Shown here in pieces: positions 62,616 through 64,000 of a stretch of 64,000 bases of DNA (within the stretch, counting starts at the first letter, position 1; each line of letters begins with the position of its first letter). Position numbers and translations under genes: made by a program. The stretch spans positions 1-64,000 of the forward strand of contig JAILPA010000188.1 of NCBI GenBank assembly GCA_024690505.1, read 5' to 3'. This DNA is from Prevotella sp. (lineage in GTDB: Bacteria; Bacteroidota; Bacteroidia; Bacteroidales; Bacteroidaceae). The notes below the pieces were generated by a model that was given only the letters and a program-made list of their open reading frames with translations, was not told the DNA's origin and made no database searches.

Positions 62616-63902
62616 TCAGAGGTCAGCGCCAATGTCGCGGCGGAAATAGCGATCGGTGAACTCTATCTTCTGTGCTGCGGTGAACGAACGCTGCAGCGCC
62701 TCGGCCTTGTCCTTGCCATAGCTGCTGACGGCGATGACGCGCCCGCCATTGGTCACCACCTGACCATCTTTCAAGGCTGTACCGGCATGGAAGACGATGG
62801 TGTCGCCCTCGTTCTTCGCACCACATGCCTCGTCTGCCATGATGATGGGATAACCTTTCTTATAAGCCTGAGGATAGCCACCGCTGACCAGCATCACACA
62901 CACGGCAGCACGCTCGTCGAACGCGATGCTGCGACGGTCAAGGTCGCCCTTGGCCACGCCCTCGAACAGATCCACGATGTCGCTCTTCAGGCGCAGCATC
63001 ACACTCTCCGTCTCTGGGTCGCCCATACGGCAGTTGTACTCAATGACCATCGGCTCACCTTTTACGTTGATCAAGCCAAAGAAGATGAAGCCCTTGTAGT
63101 CTATACCCTCAGCCTTCAGCCCCTCTACCGTGGGACGTATGATGCGGTCTTCCACTTTCTTCATCCACTCCTTTGTGGCAAAGGGCACAGGCGATACGCT
63201 GCCCATGCCGCCTGTGTTCAGGCCTGTGTCGTGCTCGCCAATGCGCTTGTAGTCCTTCGCTTCGGGCAGTATCTTGTAGTGATCGCCATCAGTCAGCACA
63301 AAGACCGAGCACTCTATGCCACTGAGGAACTCCTCTATCACCACACGGCTCGATGCATTGCCGAACATGCCGCCCAGCATCTCCTTCAGTTCATTCTTGG
63401 CTTCGTCGAGGGTGGGCAGGATGAGCACACCCTTGCCGGCGCACAGGCCATCGGCCTTCAGTACGTATGGCGGCTGCAAGGTCTCAAGGAATGCCAGCCC
63501 CTGTGAAAGGTGCTCACCGTCGAACGTCTGGTAGCGGGCAGTAGGAATCTGGTGGCGCTGCATGAAGCCCTTTGCAAAGTCCTTCGACCCTTCGAGCACG
63601 GCACCTGCCTTCGATGGGCCTATCACCGGCACATCCTTCGTGCGGGGGTCGGCCTTCAGGTCGTCGTAGATGCCCTTCACCAACGGGTCTTCAGGGCCCA
63701 CCACCACCATGTCGACGGCACGGGCCACCACAAACTGCTTCACGGCCTCAAAGTCGTCGGCACGCATGTCTACGTTCTCACCCACGTTGCATGTGCCCGC
63801 ATTTCCAGGGGCAATAAACAGTTTCTCACACTTGCTGCTCTGAGCAATCTTCCACGCCAGCGCGTGCTCGCGCCCGCCGCTGCCTAATAATAGGATATTC
63901 AT
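62616..63902 (-). CDS. purD: phosphoribosylamine--glycine ligase
   Basis: Second step of purine synthesis, joining glycine to phosphoribosylamine with ATP. 428 residues of ATP-grasp type: [22 protein letters not shown] at the start, [14 protein letters not shown] (ATP binding), [26 protein letters not shown], and the C-terminal domain ending [12 protein letters not shown]. Length is standard. No -7 box is clear in the 98 bases before the window end. Confidence 0.97.
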   Translation of the reverse strand: MNILLLGSGGREHALAWKIAQSSKCEKLFIAPGNAGTCNVGENVDMRADDFEAVKQFVVARAVDMVVVGPEDPLVKGIYDDLKADPRTKDVPVIGPSKAGAVLEGSKDFAKGFMQRHQIPTARYQTFDGEHLSQGLAFLETLQPPYVLKADGLCAGKGVLILPTLDEAKNELKEMLGGMFGNASSRVVIEEFLSGIECSVFVLTDGDHYKILPEAKDYKRIGEHDTGLNTGGMGSVSPVPFATKEWMKKVEDRIIRPTVEGLKAEGIDYKGFIFFGLINVKGEPMVIEYNCRMGDPETESVMLRLKSDIVDLFEGVAKGDLDRRSIAFDERAAVCVMLVSGGYPQAYKKGYPIIMADEACGAKNEGDTIVFHAGTALKDGQVVTNGGRVIAVSSYGKDKAEALQRSFTAAQKIEFTDRYFRRDIGADL

Positions 63903-63979
63903 CTCGCGTAAAGGTTTTATCGTTTCAACAAAGAATTATTCTCATTCGGCCTTTTATATAACCATAGTTACAGACACCA

Positions 63980-64000
63980 TCTCCCCTTGAAAGGGAGAGA
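63980..64000. repeat. partial G/C-rich repeat at window end
   Basis: ATCTCCCCTTGAAAGGGAGAGA resembles the CCCCTCCC..AAAGGGAG part of the leader cassettes at 53020 and 54870. The copy is cut by the window edge. Confidence 0.4.

Noticed and set aside
1-64000. tRNA, rRNA, integrase or transposase genes
   Set aside because: None was recognised in a read of both strands; tRNA T-loop-like GTTCGA strings seen were inside protein genes without a cloverleaf.

Overview
The window reads as a chromosome segment of a Bacteroidales bacterium, most likely a gut or rumen Prevotella-type organism. The reasons are a SusC/SusD polysaccharide utilisation locus, the Bacteroidota -7 promoter box TAnnTTTG (often with TTTG about 20 bases upstream) before many genes, BspA-type leucine-rich repeats, DUF4835/PorD, DUF2723 and DUF1015 proteins, and several secreted proteins ending in a short glycine/lysine C-terminal tag. 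No rRNA, tRNA, CRISPR array, integrase or transposase was seen.

Layout. 1-600: a promoter-terminator pair that may make a small RNA, then a 167-bp dispersed hairpin element. 0.6-5 kb: a divergent pair, rhamnogalacturonan lyase PL11 (-) and GH97 glycosidase (+), separated by an array of 22-bp repeats. 5-14.8 kb: housekeeping and surface genes (TPR/pseudoprotease, recN, porD-like, yigZ, DUF1015, HIT, BspA-like LRR protein, mannose-1-phosphate guanylyltransferase). 14.9-40.4 kb: a pectin utilisation locus. It holds a 1678-residue GH28-GH105-six-hairpin fusion, PL1 pectate lyase, a 1491-residue multidomain CE8 pectin methylesterase, SusC, SusD, a DUF4957/DUF5123-like lipoprotein, a small lipoprotein, an unknown secreted protein and a second PL1. 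A logical division of labour is that CE8 de-esterifies homogalacturonan, PL1 and GH28 cut it, SusC/D and partner lipoproteins bind and import oligomers, and GH105 removes the unsaturated uronate ends made by lyases. PL11 and GH97 at the left could handle rhamnogalacturonan-I and alpha-galactoside parts. No sensor/regulator gene for the locus lies in the window.

40.8-52.7 kb: rarA, an unknown acidic-tailed protein, a glycogen/alpha-glucan operon (debranching enzyme, GT4 glycosyltransferase, GH57), then lipoprotein-miaA-lipid kinase, then gapA. 52.7-64 kb: mscL, cobI/cbiL, mnmA, a DUF2723 membrane protein with a polysaccharide deacetylase, and purD with two membrane proteins.

The most unusual content is non-coding. 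(1) Three 167-bp elements about 26 kb apart each have four AAAG-N5-CTTT slots whose 5-base contents are shuffled between copies. (2) Two arrays with an exact 22-bp period lie upstream of GH97 and susC. (3) A promoter-plus-leader cassette with G/C-rich inverted repeats is duplicated in front of mscL and mnmA; mscL beside it appears to have lost its ATG (AGG instead). (4) A related G/C-rich inverted-repeat element overlaps the start of susD and encodes part of its signal peptide. (5) Two palindromic GTTCAG..GGCC repeats bracket the pectin locus. All assignments are from reading the sequence; no searches were run.
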